Shown here: piece by piece, positions 10,371 to 21,596 of the stretch
How positions within the stretch are numbered: the stretch's first letter is position 1
Layout: each line of letters opens with the position of its first letter
Origin: Nannobrachium achirus
Lineage: Eukaryota; Chordata; Actinopteri; Myctophiformes; Myctophidae
DNA: 64,000 nt
Assembly (NCBI GenBank): GCA_963921795.1
Contig: OY997652.1
Span: 63,496,809-63,560,808, forward strand
Direction of reading: 5' to 3'
Made by a program: the position numbers and the translations under genes
The notes under the pieces: model-generated
What the model was told of the DNA's origin: nothing
Seen by the model: the letters and a program-made list of their open reading frames with translations, nothing else
Database searches by the model: none

Positions 10371-11056
10371 TTAACTCATCTGGTGCCGATCCCGAACTAG
10401 TTCGGCTTTATTTCAGTCCAATACAATCTTTTTTTTATTAATTCACTTACCCCGAGCTGCTTGTAGAGTCGTGGGTGGTCCTGGCTCGCTAGCCGCTAGC
10501 CAGCTAGCCGTTCTACTCTGTCCGACGATATATTCCATTAAAAATGGTTTAAAATACATTTTTGAGCTCCCCAATGTTCACCCGATGTTCGGCGCCGCTT
10601 CCGATGAGTACACGAGTGTGCCGATCCCGAAGTAGTTCGGCTTTATTTAATTAAATGAATAAAATGATAAGAGGCCTTCTGAAGCCTGGCTTGATTTTTG
10701 TAGCTACTAGCCGAAAGCTAACAACGTCCCGGCCGGCCGTAATTTGCGAACGCAATCGCCAATCTCCGCCTAATCCAATGAAAGACCGCATCTTTAAAGG
10801 CTTATATCTCTTTTTTGTGTTTTAGGAAAGCGGCGCGAGGTTTATTTATGGCGAAATCGCCCAAAAATGATCTTTTAGATGACAAAATGGGAATAGCCAT
10901 TCTGTTAGCATCTTCATCCGGGACATTTCCATGCCGTGCATGAACGTGAGGATGTCAGGTCCTGGAAGCTGAAGTCCTGGAAGCTAAAGCGCTCGCCTAT
11001 GAGAGATGCGCTGGCATTCTTTGGCCCCTAGAGGGCGCTGGCGCTCAAAGAGTTAA
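10371..11056. mobile_element. piggyBac-like element, TTAA ends (copy 1)
   Basis: TTAACTCATCTGGTGCCGAT on the left and GGCGCTCAAAGAGTTAA on the right, with TTAA at 10371-10374 and 11053-11056. The interior (CTTACCCCGAGCTGCTTG, TATTCCATTAAAAATGG, CCAATGTTCACC) is shared with 32432-33120. CCGATCCCGAA occurs twice inside, about 240 bases apart. No transposase ORF, so non-autonomous. Confidence 0.75.
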
Positions 11057-12020
11057 TAGGCGAAATGTCCTCCCTTTTGATTTTGAAACTGAAACTTTGT
11101 TGTTGTTATTATGATATCTTTATGCTTTCTAATACTATTTCTTGTTATTATTAGATCATGTTTCATGATCAGACGTTTCAAATTGCATCCTGACGCTGTG
11201 TATAAATTGGTCAAATTATGCTAAATAATTCAACGTTCTGCCATTGTGTGAAAAAAGCCTCCCAAACGTTTGGCTCACCTGCCGCCTATGCTCAAGGCCA
11301 CTTCCGACATGTAAAACCTAGACGTATGTGGTTGTGGGCCCGCCGGCCTCTCTAGCCCAAGGGGCCTGCATCCGGCTTCTAAGTTGAGGCCATATAGGAA
11401 GTGACAGTTGATATGAATGGCTGCTAGTTTTACTGTTTCCCCCCTGCTGGTGTCAGAAACAATAACTCTCCATTCAAGTGGATGGATTTTTGCCAAACTT
11501 TACACTAAATTTTATTACTTTAACAGTTCTACTGCTAGATTTATTATGTATTTATTTGTGCTGGTGCCAGCAAAAAGTAGCTTACCTTTGCGATGTTATA
11601 GAAAATTATCTATGGATTATATCCAAACCAAATATTTTTCGATGGACACATATAATATATGTACTGTAGCCAAACTGACAGCAGGGGGAAGCCTTATGCA
11701 AGGAATGAAAGTGAAATGGCCCTCCCATCTTTCCGTCGCTCAGAGCGTAGAAATGCATTATCTAGATCAGGTCCACAGAGAAAAGCCAGGAAGTGAATTG
11801 GACATCCATTGATGTTTACGTGTAGTGGAAATTTGAGAGCAGCGTTACGGGAGATGTTTTTTTACTCTACACACCCGCGCGACCTCTCATGAGCTTACAG
11901 TCATCAAACAAGGTAAAAGAACGAGCGTTCGTATTGGCTTCGAGCCACGTTCAGAATTGGGACGAGCGTTAACGTTCGAAGCAGTAAAAGAGTTAATAAA
12001 CATTGTCATACGTTATGCTT
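11057..12020. other. Unassigned stretch
   Basis: Contains a frame of about 131 codons at 11417-11812 without recognisable domain or splice context. AAAGAGTTAA near 11987 may be the worn end of another TTAA element. Confidence 0.3.
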
Positions 12021-12650
12021 CCAGTTGCTAGTTTAAATGAGCATAAATGGACACAGGCAAACAGATGGTCAAAGATCTCCATATATGGGCATAAAATGGA
12101 CGCAAAAAGTCAGATACAGATATCTCCATATATGGGCATAAATGGACACAGGCAAACAGATGGTCAAAACGGGTCCTATGACAACAGGTATAATGGGGTT
12201 TGCATTAAAGGGGGAACCGGCACTGTGTCTGCAACACAGTCGGAGGCACAGGCAGATACAGAGATCTCCATAATGGGCATAAAGGGACACAGACAAACAG
12301 ATACAGAGATCTCCATACATGGGCATGAAATGGATGCAGACAGACAGATACAGATATCTCCATATATGAGCATAAATGGACACAGGCAAACAGATGGTCA
12401 ATACAGGTCCTACAGAGATCTCCATATATGGGCATAAAATGGACGCAGACAGACAGATAACTCCATATATGGGCATAAATGGACACAGGCAAACAGATGG
12501 TCAAAACGGGTCCTACAGAGATCTCCATATATGGACATAAAATGGACGTAGACAGATAGATATCCCCATACATGGGCATACATGGACACACGCAAACAGA
12601 TTGTCAAAACAGATCCTATGACAACAGGTATAATGGGGTTTGCATTAAAG
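12021..12650. repeat. Imperfect tandem array rich in CTCCATATATGGGCATAAA
   Basis: Units of about 60 bases alternate CTCCATATATGGGCATAAA, GGACACAGGCAAACAGATGG and GACAGACAGATA. A larger block, CCTATGACAACAGGTATAATGG followed by GGTTTGCATTAAAGGG, occurs near both ends (about 12175 and 12617). Perfect CCATATATGG boxes recur at about 12083, 12129, 12422, 12463 and 12525. Long open frames here on both strands arise from the repeat period. Confidence 0.85.
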
Positions 12651-12925
12651 GGCGGGGCATTCATCCCCTATTTACATTGTTCCCGAGTTGCCCAGGGCGC
12701 CGACTAAACGCTCAGCCGCCCGAAGGGCGGCCGAGCTTCTAGTGGTTAAAATGGAGTTTGTAGTTACAATGGGTATGGGGAGGCGTCCTGCAGGAGGAGG
12801 GCCTGATAACATCAAAAATCTAAATATTGAATCAAGCAAATTAAAAACTGTTCAGGGTGTTCATAAAAGCCTGATTAGATGATTAAATGACCAAAAGTGT
12901 TTTTGAAAGTGAAATATCCCTTTAA
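12651..12925. other. Unassigned; possible TTAA-element right end
   Basis: GAAATATCCCTTTAA at about 12909-12923 resembles the right end of the TTAA MITEs in this window, but no matching left end is evident. Confidence 0.35.
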
Positions 12926-13033
12926 TTATTGTTACCTACTTAAGTAACATGTTTAGGTATTTCTACTTTACTTGAGTATTTCCAATTTCAAATAATTTTA
13001 CTTCTACTACTTCTACTATTTTATACAGAGGAT

Positions 13034-13080
13034 ATTTGAAAATAGCCAATCTACAGTACAAGCTCATAACGCGTCGCATC
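13034..13080. repeat. Core hairpin H6, left arm only
   Basis: GAAAATAGCCAATCTACAGTACAAGCTCATAACGCGTCGC; second arm absent. Confidence 0.7.
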
Positions 13081-13370
13081 CCAAGCTCGGCTAAATGCAG
13101 AGGGTAGTGTCAGGAAGGGCATCTGACGTAAAACCTAAGCCAAATCAATTATGTGAGTCAACTCAGTTGTGAATGATGAGGAGGCAGAGCACAGGGTGAG
13201 AAGAGATGGAGGCAGATGATTTGCTGTGGCGACCCCTGAAGGGAACAGCCAAAAGGAAAAGAAGACTTTAAGTACATTTTGATGCTAATACTTTCGTACT
13301 TTTATTCAAGTACATTTTGAATTATCAAAACCAAGAGAAACTAAACCCAAACAAGTAGTAGTGAAAATAG

Positions 13371-13410
13371 CCGATCTAAGCTCACAACGAGTCGCTTCGC
13401 GCTGCGAAGC
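13371..13410. repeat. Core hairpin H7, left arm and tip
   Basis: GTGAAAATAGCCGATCTAAG, then GCTTCGCGCTGCGAAGC as tip; right arm missing. Confidence 0.7.
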
Positions 13411-13753
13411 ATCCATCATTACTCCAACTCTAATATAGCCACGACTCACTCACCAAGTGCTGACTTTTTTTTTTTTTTTACTCCCCTGCTCTGCAAGCTG
13501 GCTCTCATCAACACAAACGCAACCTCTCAGTGTCCCGTCGTACTCACAATGAATGGTGGTGACGCGTCTGATTGATACTTTTGTTTAAGTACACATTTTG
13601 AGTACTTTTTCCATCACTGACTGACAGCAAGGCACCGTCACATCAGATGTGCGTTGAATACTTCACAATAGTGGTCCTGAAACATTTCCATGTCAAGGAA
13701 CCAAAGTATTAACAAGAGCTTTTGACTAAATAATAAGCACATTGAACCTATTG

Positions 13754-14181
13754 TGTTATGACCACGGCTCTTAGGCCATAACAAAAGGAGAGGGACACGG
13801 CTTTAAAAGTGTACAAAACATATTTATTTACAGTATAAACAATATTAACATCAAAACTTAAATGTTTAACCAAATAATCCTATGGGGTGTGTCAATGAGA
13901 GTAATCAGTAGTGTCAGCAGTGTGTGGATGTGTGGAAGATGTAGTGTGGTGGTGTTGAATGGTGCAAACCAAAAGTTAGGCTAGGAAGCCCAAAATGCTG
14001 CTGCTCTCATGGCAGGAGAGAGAGAGAGAGAGTGTGGCCACACCCAGCCTTTTATAGAGCACCCTGGGAACACTGGCCAGGTGCTCCCAATGCACCCGAT
14101 TGGCAATCAGGACCTGTGGGAGTAAAGGTTAGACAGAGCAACCACACAGGCCCTAGTAGGCCGACTACAGGGGCCGTGACA
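13754..14181 (-). repeat. 3' LTR of the retroelement
   Basis: Direct repeat partner of the right-hand LTR. It starts TGTTATGACC and ends GGCCGTGACA on the plus strand. A TATAAAAGG-like box is readable on the minus strand (CCTTTTATA at about 14050), fitting an LTR promoter. Confidence 0.88.
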
Positions 14182-16629
14182 CCCTCCCCCTACAAAACGA
14201 GGACCCTTAAGGGACCGAGACACCAACAGCTAAACCAAAACATATCATACTAAACGTGTCATTTAGTAAACTTCCAAAATTGAAACAATCAGACCATTAT
14301 CTACAATTTAAAGACAAACCCAAATTAATTTCAGTCTACCCATTTGTCACCAAGTATCCCATATAATAGCCAATATGCACACCCAAAACCACTATGCATA
14401 ACACAAACCATGTTTTGAAAATGTAACAAACCACTTAAATAAATGTCACTCTAACCAATACAATCTGCCCATGGCATACCAGCCCACCATCCCCAGCAAA
14501 CAAGATCCGGAATTACTTGAAGCATCTAAGAGGATAGGGACAGGAACAGAGCCATTAACAGCAAGAAAGGCAGAACCACAAGATAGGTCAAAACACAGGT
14601 CACATTACCTCCCCTGCAACATTTTCTGATCCACATAAGTCATCAAGTACCCTTTAACAGGCCAACCTGAATAAGCCCAGAGTGGAGGCTCCTCCCAGCT
14701 CACCGGGAGTGTGCGCACAAAGCCCCACACCAATATATCCAGCGTTGCCCGAACCCAACCCCCCCCCCCATCCCAACCGACCCATATGTCAGAAGGACAA
14801 GGGGAAGCGAACACTTTCCCCCAGCCATTTTGGCCTGGCAAGACAAATCGCAAACTTAGGCCAGGATAAAACCAAATCTACACCTCCCAGCCACCTACAG
14901 CCTGGCAGAAACACACTCTGCCTCCCAGCTGCACCGGCCTGGTGAAGACAACTCCTGCCATTACTTTCCCAACTATAAACTGATCTAAGCTCCCACACAT
15001 GGAGCTCTCAAGATTTAAGTACTGACAAAATACTGGACCAAACAATACATACCGAAAGGGAAAACCTATGAGGACAAAACTGAGGACAAGTGACTTTTTA
15101 GATTACCATTAACCAAAAAACAATTGACAAAAAACAAATGCTCTCTCTAAAACCCTGCCAAAGCCAGGACAGCTGCTACAGGTGCGCCTACAGGTGCGTG
15201 ATCCCCCACCTCATAATTTTGGTAAGTGCTTTTGTCAGCCAACCACATATTTCAGCGAAACGCCGCTGGCACCAAATCATATGCTTGAAACAGTAACTTT
15301 AACAACCTTGTAGGCCTACTTCATGCTCTGGTCAATACATCTCCATATAGCAATATGCATACCAGCGTTAAAATAGACTTCATCTCACCTCGTTTGACCA
15401 GTGAATGGTGGTGAATGGTGGTTAATGGTGGCATCAATGTGATGCCCTGGTACAGGGTTTGTATGCCTTTCTGTGTAGCCATTTTAGCAGGGCCTGCTGG
15501 GGGGAAGTGCACCGAGCCTGCAACCGATGCGCCTCAGTGCCGCCTCTCTGAGACGGGCCAGAACTACGGCCACCCATAACCCCTCCCAGCTTCCGTCTGG
15601 TGGACCACATCCGTCAGGAGGGTCGCACCGTCTGGAGGGTCGCACCGTCAGGTGGACCAACACCCAGATGCCCCTATAATGTCCACTCACTGGCTGCACC
15701 TACAAAAAGCATACACCTCTGCACCACTGCTGTGTACCCACCATGCTACCAACCACTGTTTACATGCCCCATCATGGCCAAACCAGCTCAGTTTTTACTG
15801 TCAGCTGTTGGATCTAGAGTCGTTATCCACTGATGCCAACATTACTACTAGCCAATATTGACACAGCAGAACTACACAAAGAAAATGGGCAACAACGGCG
15901 TGACACTGAAAAAAAAATGCTCACCTAATTTTCCAAAAAAACTCTGCTGACTGAAAACCAAAAACACCAAGCGAACTTCTTTAACAAGAACAGCGTAGGC
16001 TGTATACAGCACTACTAAAATATACTACTTTAATATACTATAATCTTATGCGGGGACCACCACACAAAAAAACGCACCCTTAACACCCATCCTGACTGCT
16101 AACCACTACACTAACACTGAGCAGTTTTATCAATTAAATTACAGCACAACTCAAAACCATTATACATTTAACCAAAACCTGAACTCACAAATACAACCAA
16201 AACATTTTAACTACCGTGCACCTTCTCCTATGACTATGACAACCCTGCCGGTCTACAGGCTTCAAAGCAAGACAGGAAGTTTACTTTACCTGCTCAAAAA
16301 GTCATGGCAAAATACTAGTTCTATTTTTTAACAAACGGCACATCTCCCACCTGTTGTCACCAAGGGAATTACCCACCCCTCACCCTTCACGCTTCTCGCT
16401 TCACGTTTCTCGCTTCACATTTCATGTCCTTCACGTCCATCACGTCCCTCACGTCCATCGCGTCCATCAAACAAGGGGACACACCCTTCTGACACCAAGG
16501 GACGACGCAAGCCAGGAACAAACATTTGTTAATCACAGATTTTGAAACAGATTCCCAATACGAATGGGCCTACTTTAGATGTGGCCAAAACGTATCATTT
16601 CCATTTTCTTTTTTTTAGACGAGCCCCCA
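14182..16629 (-). other. Internal region of the LTR element, no coding domains seen
   Basis: About 2.4 kb between the LTRs. Open frames are short and lack zinc-knuckle, protease, RT or integrase motifs. It includes a run of imperfect TTCACG repeats at about 16380-16475. Confidence 0.7.
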
Positions 16630-16641
16630 TGTTATGACCAC

Positions 16642-16962
16642 CAGGGACGGATTAATTGAAAGATAGGCCCTGTGCGGCCACATCGCCAAGGCCCCCCACC
16701 CCACCTCCACACCGCCCGCCCGCCCGCACGCCCGCACGCGTCCCGCACCGGGCCGGTTGCGTCTGTACCGCGCCGGCCCGCGTACCACACCGCACCACGG
16801 CGCTCGGCAGCGGAGTCCCGAGTCGAACACTGTGGGCACCCCAACAAGCCAACACACAATGTGCGCACAACACAACCACACTGACCACAACCATACCAGA
16901 CCAAAGATCCATAACCAGCAGCTAACAATATTTACAAGCAAGCAAGCATGCATGCGCACGCG

Positions 16963-17056
<94 letters not shown>

Positions 17057-17638
17057 GAGGAGAAGAAAACAGGCTGGCTAACTCCACAGTGAACAGATAG
17101 TTAAATAAAGCCATGTCTTACCTTAAGAAAATGACAAGAAAATATCCAATGTTATATTGAGGTGCCCAGATGTCCTATAGAAAGTGTTATTCCTTGGAGG
17201 CACACAACACATCGTGTAATCCAGCCTCTTTGAGCAGCGCCGAAAACTTTAGTTCACGTATGGTAAATGTCTAAGCTATCCACATGTCCTATGGATGTCT
17301 GTAGTTAACCCCAGGTAGCATATTCCACTGTGAAACAACTGTTTAATTCTGTTATTTAGATAAATCTGATGTCATCATCTGCCGTTTGTTTTTCAGCGGT
17401 GCTGTCAGAGACGTTCAGACAGTCACTGTGATTGGTTGAGAAACCAGTAGTCCTTTAGAAGTCATGCTATGGGTGCTTCAAAGGGTCAAAAAAGGCGAAT
17501 TTGAGATGTTGTTCTTCTTAATCATATTGCGTGTTTATTATGATCATGAATAAATAAATAGCCTATAAATTGGTGGGCCCCTATTGGCTGTGGGCCCTGT
17601 TCAGCTGCACATACTGCACAAGCGTTAATCCGTCCATG
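16642..17638. mobile_element. hAT-like element inside the LTR, TSD ATGACCAC
   Basis: CAGGGACGGATTAA at 16642 and TTAATCCGTCCATG ending 17638 are inverted ends. The 8-bp duplication ATGACCAC (16634-16641 and 17639-17646) is part of the LTR sequence, and the other LTR shows the empty site. GGCCC-rich subterminal stretches and a (CA)n tract (about 16971-17054) lie inside. No transposase, so non-autonomous. Confidence 0.93.
16971..17054. repeat. (CA)n microsatellite
   Basis: About 42 dinucleotide units within the hAT, preceded by (GCGCAC)-like repeats. Confidence 0.95.
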
Positions 17639-18062
17639 ATGACCACGGCTCTTAGGCCATAACAAAAGGAGAGGGACACGGCTTTAAAAGTGTACAAAAC
17701 ATATTTATTTACAGTATAAACAATATTAACATCAAAACTTAAATGTTTAACCAAATAATCCTATGGGGTGTGTCAATGAGAGTTATCAGTAGTGTCAGCA
17801 GTGTGTGGATGTGTGGAAGATGTAGTGTGGTGGTGTTGAATGGTGCAAACCAAAAGTTAGGCTAGGAAGCCCAAAATGCTGCTGCTCTCATGGCAGGAGA
17901 GAGAGAGTGAGAGTGTGGCCACACCCAGCCTTTTATAGAGCACCCTGGGAACACTGGCCAGGTGCTCCCAATGCACCCGATTGGCAATCAGGACCTGTGG
18001 GAGTAAAGGTTAGACAGAGCAACCACACAGGCCCTAGTAGGCCGACTACAGGGGCCGTGACA

Positions 18063-18950
18063 ATTGGAACACAGGCTAATTTCCCCTCATTTCCAAACAA
18101 GTAAAGGGACGTGCAGAGAATGTTAGAGAGGCAGGTGCTGACATTTATAAATGGGCCTTTTGGTGGAAATATCGAAAATGGCAGACCTCCAAGCTCAATG
18201 CGTCGCGCTGCGACACTATTTTCGGTGCTGACACCACACTGAACTAAGCATAATCAAGTCAATACTGGAGATGTGGCGTACCGGCATGGATTTCAACACA
18301 GAGAGGGAAATTAGTTCAGGAGAGTTTGTACTTGAATGCTGCCTTCAGGTATGGCATGAAAAGGGGGCAATTTGAATTTCTTTCACCATAGTAAAAACGG
18401 CATTCATGATCTGGAGAGGGCACTTTTTACAGACAGATTTGAAAGGACTATACTAAAGAAAGTGTCTATATGTGTGGTTTGGGACATAAAAGTGAAGATT
18501 TTTCATTAGAGTGCTTGTCAAAAACCATTGCGAAGAAATACACGCTACAGCATTTTTTCTGTCTCTTTTTTGACGCTTACTCATTTGGAGCTAATGTTCC
18601 TCGCCTATTTATTATCCACTTCCCACCTGCTGGTGTCTCTCACTTTTTTGACTGCAACAATATTCCAAACATCCACCTACCGGCGTCCCACCCGCTGGTT
18701 CCTATGGTATTCGTCTCTCTGCGAGAGAACAAACAGCATCGTAATAATGAGATTTGTTGGGAAATGTCACATCCTCCCCCGCATCAACAGCTCCCTATGG
18801 TGCTCCAAAGTAAAATGACAGAATGCAGCATTATGTTATGAAGTAAAGGGAATAGAACCCCTTTAAAGACCATCAAAATTCATTGCGCGAAAATCGGCAG
18901 ATCAGCTATACTTTCAGTAAAGTTATTTGTGGTTCCCTTGACAAATCACT
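18063..18950. other. Mostly unassigned stretch
   Basis: Holds core hairpin H8 and blocks near 18225-18480 that recur, inverted, near 34980-35260 (GCCTTCAGGTATGGCATG, TGTGGCGTACCGGCATGG). A frame at 18470-18841 has no recognisable domain. Confidence 0.4.
18173..18224. repeat. Core hairpin H8, decayed
   Basis: CGAAAATGGCAGACCTCCAAGCTCAATGCGTCGC with CTATTTTCG at the far end. Confidence 0.75.
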
Positions 18951-18951
18951 A

Positions 18952-19014
18952 TGTCACCTGTGATATCACCTGTGATGTCACAGTGTGACATCACAGGTGA
19001 TATCACAGGTGACA
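18952..19014. repeat. 63-bp perfect palindrome
   Basis: TGTCACCTGTGATATCACC continues to a single central G at 18983 and reads back exactly to GGTGACA. Each arm contains CACCTGTGAT twice and TGATGTCACA, giving E-box and CRE-like half sites. Confidence 0.92.
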
Positions 19015-19100
19015 TCACCTTGTAAAAGTCCATATATGGGTATTCCCCAGAATCCCTTTCATGCCCATATATGAAGATCCCTGATGTCATCAATATATAT
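19015..19100. repeat. CCATATATGGG / CCCATATATG motif pair
   Basis: TCCATATATGGGTATTCC and TTTCATGCCCATATATGAAG face each other, matching motifs of the 12-kb array and 24.0-24.2 kb. Confidence 0.6.
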
Positions 19101-20162
19101 ATGGGTGGGTGACGTGACGTAACGTTTTTGCTGTCCTCGGTGTCAAACATGTATAAATAAAAAATATATTTGTCAAAAACCTTCTGAATATTGTGCAGGA
19201 CCTTAAGCTTTATGTGAACTTACTCAAGATTAAAACATTTCATTCCTCATTTCTTCAGAATCTTCAACCAAACATGGCAAAACTCATATGGTGTGACTGT
19301 CCTGACCTTGTTTCTCAAAGTGGGAACTTGAATAAAACTAAGAAAAAGAATTGCTAAAAATCATTTGAAAATGAATTTAGGCTAAAAAAAAATGTCTATT
19401 TTGAGCCTATATCTTTTCAAAGTCAAAGCATAATGTTTTCAGTCATTTCTGATCAAAAACATTTTGTCCCCCAACCCAAAATCATTTGGTGTGACACTAG
19501 TTTGGAAAAATTAAACAGGCAATTATTTGGACACCTATTGGCTAGAGAGGTCCTTCTTCTGTAAGGCTATTCAGCACTCCCAGCACAACTGCAAGACAGG
19601 TGTCTGAGGTGAGTTATGATTTTAACATTTTCATGAAATGCCATCTTGTTGAAACGTTGACAAACTCACCATTCTGGATGTCTTTTGGTGTGACACCTTT
19701 TCTTTAAAAAAAGCTTAAGTTATTTGAAGTTTTGGTCATATTTCCATGTAGATCTAGGCTGCTTTGTTATAGCTAGCATGCTGTTAGCATGCTAATGTGT
19801 ACATAGTAGCCTCAAGGTAAACCTAAATGGAGAAAACAGTAATATGGTGTGACACTTAATCATATGGTGTGACATGTCTGCTTGTCACACCATATGACTT
19901 GACTGTCACACCATATGATTTATACTGTATTTAACTACAGATATAACAACAAATAACAAAGTTCCATGTTTCTTTTGTACATTTAAACATTTGTTTTAAA
20001 CATTTTTACATAAAATGTAATTTAGCTTCATTCAGTGATACTTCAAATTCATCAGACAGAGCAGAAACCCCTTCACAGAAACCTTAACATATTGTTTCAA
20101 TCTAAACAATATTTTCTCTTTGTCTTAAACTATACATTCCATTTTCTTTTGTCAGCTGGAAA

Positions 20163-20357
20163 ATGACAAGTGCTGAGAGAACGAGAAAGTACAGGGAGAA
20201 ACTAAACAATGACCCAGCAAGGAGAGAGGAGCCAAAGGGGCGAGACTGCATTTTCTACGAAGAGCAGGAGGTTGTCTGTGGCATAGCAGAACCGCAACAA
20301 GGCAGCCGGTTTGCTACCCTCACCAAATACGACTGGCTGATGTACAATACAGTCTAA
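20163..20357 (+). CDS. Short ORF resembling joined N- and C-ends of a larger transposon protein
   Basis: 64 codons. The first half, MTSAERTRKYREKLNNDPAR, is a basic AERxRxYREK-type start common in fish transposon-associated proteins. The second half, FYEEQEVVCGIAEPQ, resembles the C-terminal end of the same class. I infer an internally deleted derivative of an autonomous element's gene. Similarity is from memory, and function is unknown. The ATG is preceded by TCAGCTGGAAA. It may not be translated. Confidence 0.4.
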   Translation: MTSAERTRKYREKLNNDPARREEPKGRDCIFYEEQEVVCGIAEPQQGSRFATLTKYDWLMYNTV

Positions 20358-20449
20358 ATGTATAATCTAATCTGATCTAATACTTTTGTACTTTCACTCA
20401 CTGGACTGGACAGTGGACAGTGTTAAGGTAGGACCCGAGACAAAACTAG

Positions 20450-20515
20450 CGAAAATAGCTGATCTACAAGCTCTCAACACGTTGTGCTGCGAGAGCTTGT
20501 AGATCAGCTATTTTC
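20450..20515. repeat. Core hairpin H9
   Basis: CGAAAATAGCTGATCTACAAG and CTTGTAGATCAGCTATTTTCG around an AACACGTTGTGCTGCG loop; located in the element 19101-21532. Confidence 0.93.
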
Positions 20516-21528
20516 GGAGTTGCGCAACCCAGCACTCTTTAGCTAGTGGAGATGTGGTGTAATGTCATGATTCCTAATTACATTTGTTCAACACAAAAAA
20601 AAATGCTGTGTTCAAGTTCAGGAGACTTCGGAAAAAAGCAATTTACCTGAATGCTGAGTTCTGTTTCCACTAATTGGTGTTAATAAAATGTTGCCTTCAA
20701 TGCCTTGGCTCCAAGTGTGGCTATGCGCCTTATTGTCCCTTTAGGATCCTTCTGCAATGGGCCGGCAGAAGACTTAGGTGTGCGTAGCATTCCTGTGCAC
20801 ATCCTCATCATCCATCTACTACTACAATTCTTTCTTATCCCATGTTAAAGCCCTACAATAATATCCTGTTCAGAAATATTAAGGCCATGTTATCCTGGGT
20901 AATTGTTTAATCAATCAGTAAAGTTCAGTACTCACTAATAGGTAGGTTAAAACACAGTTTGCTTTGACACATGAAGATATGATCATACGGTGTGACACTA
21001 AATCATTTGGTGTGACATTCCAAATAGTGAGAAATCATACCTTTATTAATGATTAAACCAAAAAAATGTTTATGGATTACATAGAGAATATTATCAGGAA
21101 GAGTCACAAATATTTGTGTAATTTTAGAGAAAGTTTTGACAGAATACATTTAAAATATGTTGTAAGATCATGAACATGGGCCTCACACAGAGTGTCGATT
21201 ATGAAAAAAATATACAGATATCATTAATTTTCAAAAAACTATAGTGGATCACTGGTTAGTTATGATAAAGGACTTTGATAAAGTGAGTAACTTAAGAAAG
21301 ATGTACTCCATTTTCATTTTATGAACAATTATTTTCATGTCACACCATATGACGATTTTAGGCACAAGTACAACAAACTGCTGAATAAAGTCTGATTCCA
21401 ATAAAATATCTAAAAACAAAATGTATTTCCATAAGGTTGAGAGTGAGTAGAACAAAAGTAAATAACTTTTATGCCTGCAATTTAAAGTTTTTTTAAAAAC
21501 ACATTTTTTGGGGCGTCACGTCACTGAC

Positions 21529-21530
<2 letters not shown>

Positions 21531-21593
<63 letters not shown>
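21531..21593. repeat. (TA)n microsatellite
   Basis: About 31 units between two large inverted-repeat elements. It may serve as a TA-rich target. Confidence 0.95.

Positions 21594-21596
<3 letters not shown>

Larger units (their letters stand above)
12926..13620. mobile_element. GTACTTTTACT-type hAT carrier, degenerate, with two half hairpins
   Basis: Left block TAAGTAACATGTTTAGGTA..ACTTGAGTATTTCC and right block TTGTTTAAGTACACATTTTGAGTACTTTTTCC mark the carrier. Half hairpins occur at 13034-13080 and 13371-13410. The middle holds an unrelated insert around 13080-13260. Confidence 0.6.
13754..18062 (-). mobile_element. Non-autonomous LTR retroelement (fossil, young)
   Basis: Two direct repeats of 428 bp (13754-14181 and 16630-18062, the latter split by a hAT) begin TG and end CA and bound the unit. 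A 4-bp duplication ATTG flanks it (13750-13753, 18063-18066). On the minus strand a purine tract GTAGGGGGAGGG abuts the left LTR, and TGGGGGCTCGTC follows the right LTR as a proline-tRNA-type primer site. These place the 5' LTR on the right. The 2.4-kb interior shows no gag, pol or env, so this is a non-autonomous derivative. The LTRs are about 99% alike by eye, indicating recent insertion. Family is uncertain; the 4-bp duplication and primer site resemble those of gammaretrovirus-like elements. Confidence 0.88.
16630..18062 (-). repeat. 5' LTR of the retroelement, split by a hAT
   Basis: The first 12 bases (16630-16641) are separated from the remaining 416 (17647-18062) by a hAT insertion with its own 8-bp duplication. 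It otherwise matches the left LTR closely. Confidence 0.88.
19101..21532. mobile_element. 2.4-kb TIR element with repeated CATATGGTGTGACA motif
   Basis: ATGGGTGGGTGACGTGACG at 19101 is mirrored by CGTCACGTCACTGACCCAT ending near 21532. The motif CATNTGGTGTGACA occurs about ten times on both strands (about 19287, 19487, 19680, 19845, 19862, 19880, 19898, 20985, 21003, 21335). It contains a short ORF at 20163-20357 and core hairpin H9. Superfamily unknown. Confidence 0.7.

Noticed and set aside
12021-12650. CRISPR-like array
   Set aside because: Repeats are imperfect, spacers are themselves repeated, and the genome is eukaryotic.
12003-12664. Overlapping 130-145 codon frames on both strands
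   Set aside because: They follow the tandem repeat period and repeat the same peptide; no start context or domain.
13754-18062. Segmental duplication of a 428-bp host sequence
   Set aside because: TG..CA edges, a 4-bp target duplication, purine tract and primer site together indicate LTRs.
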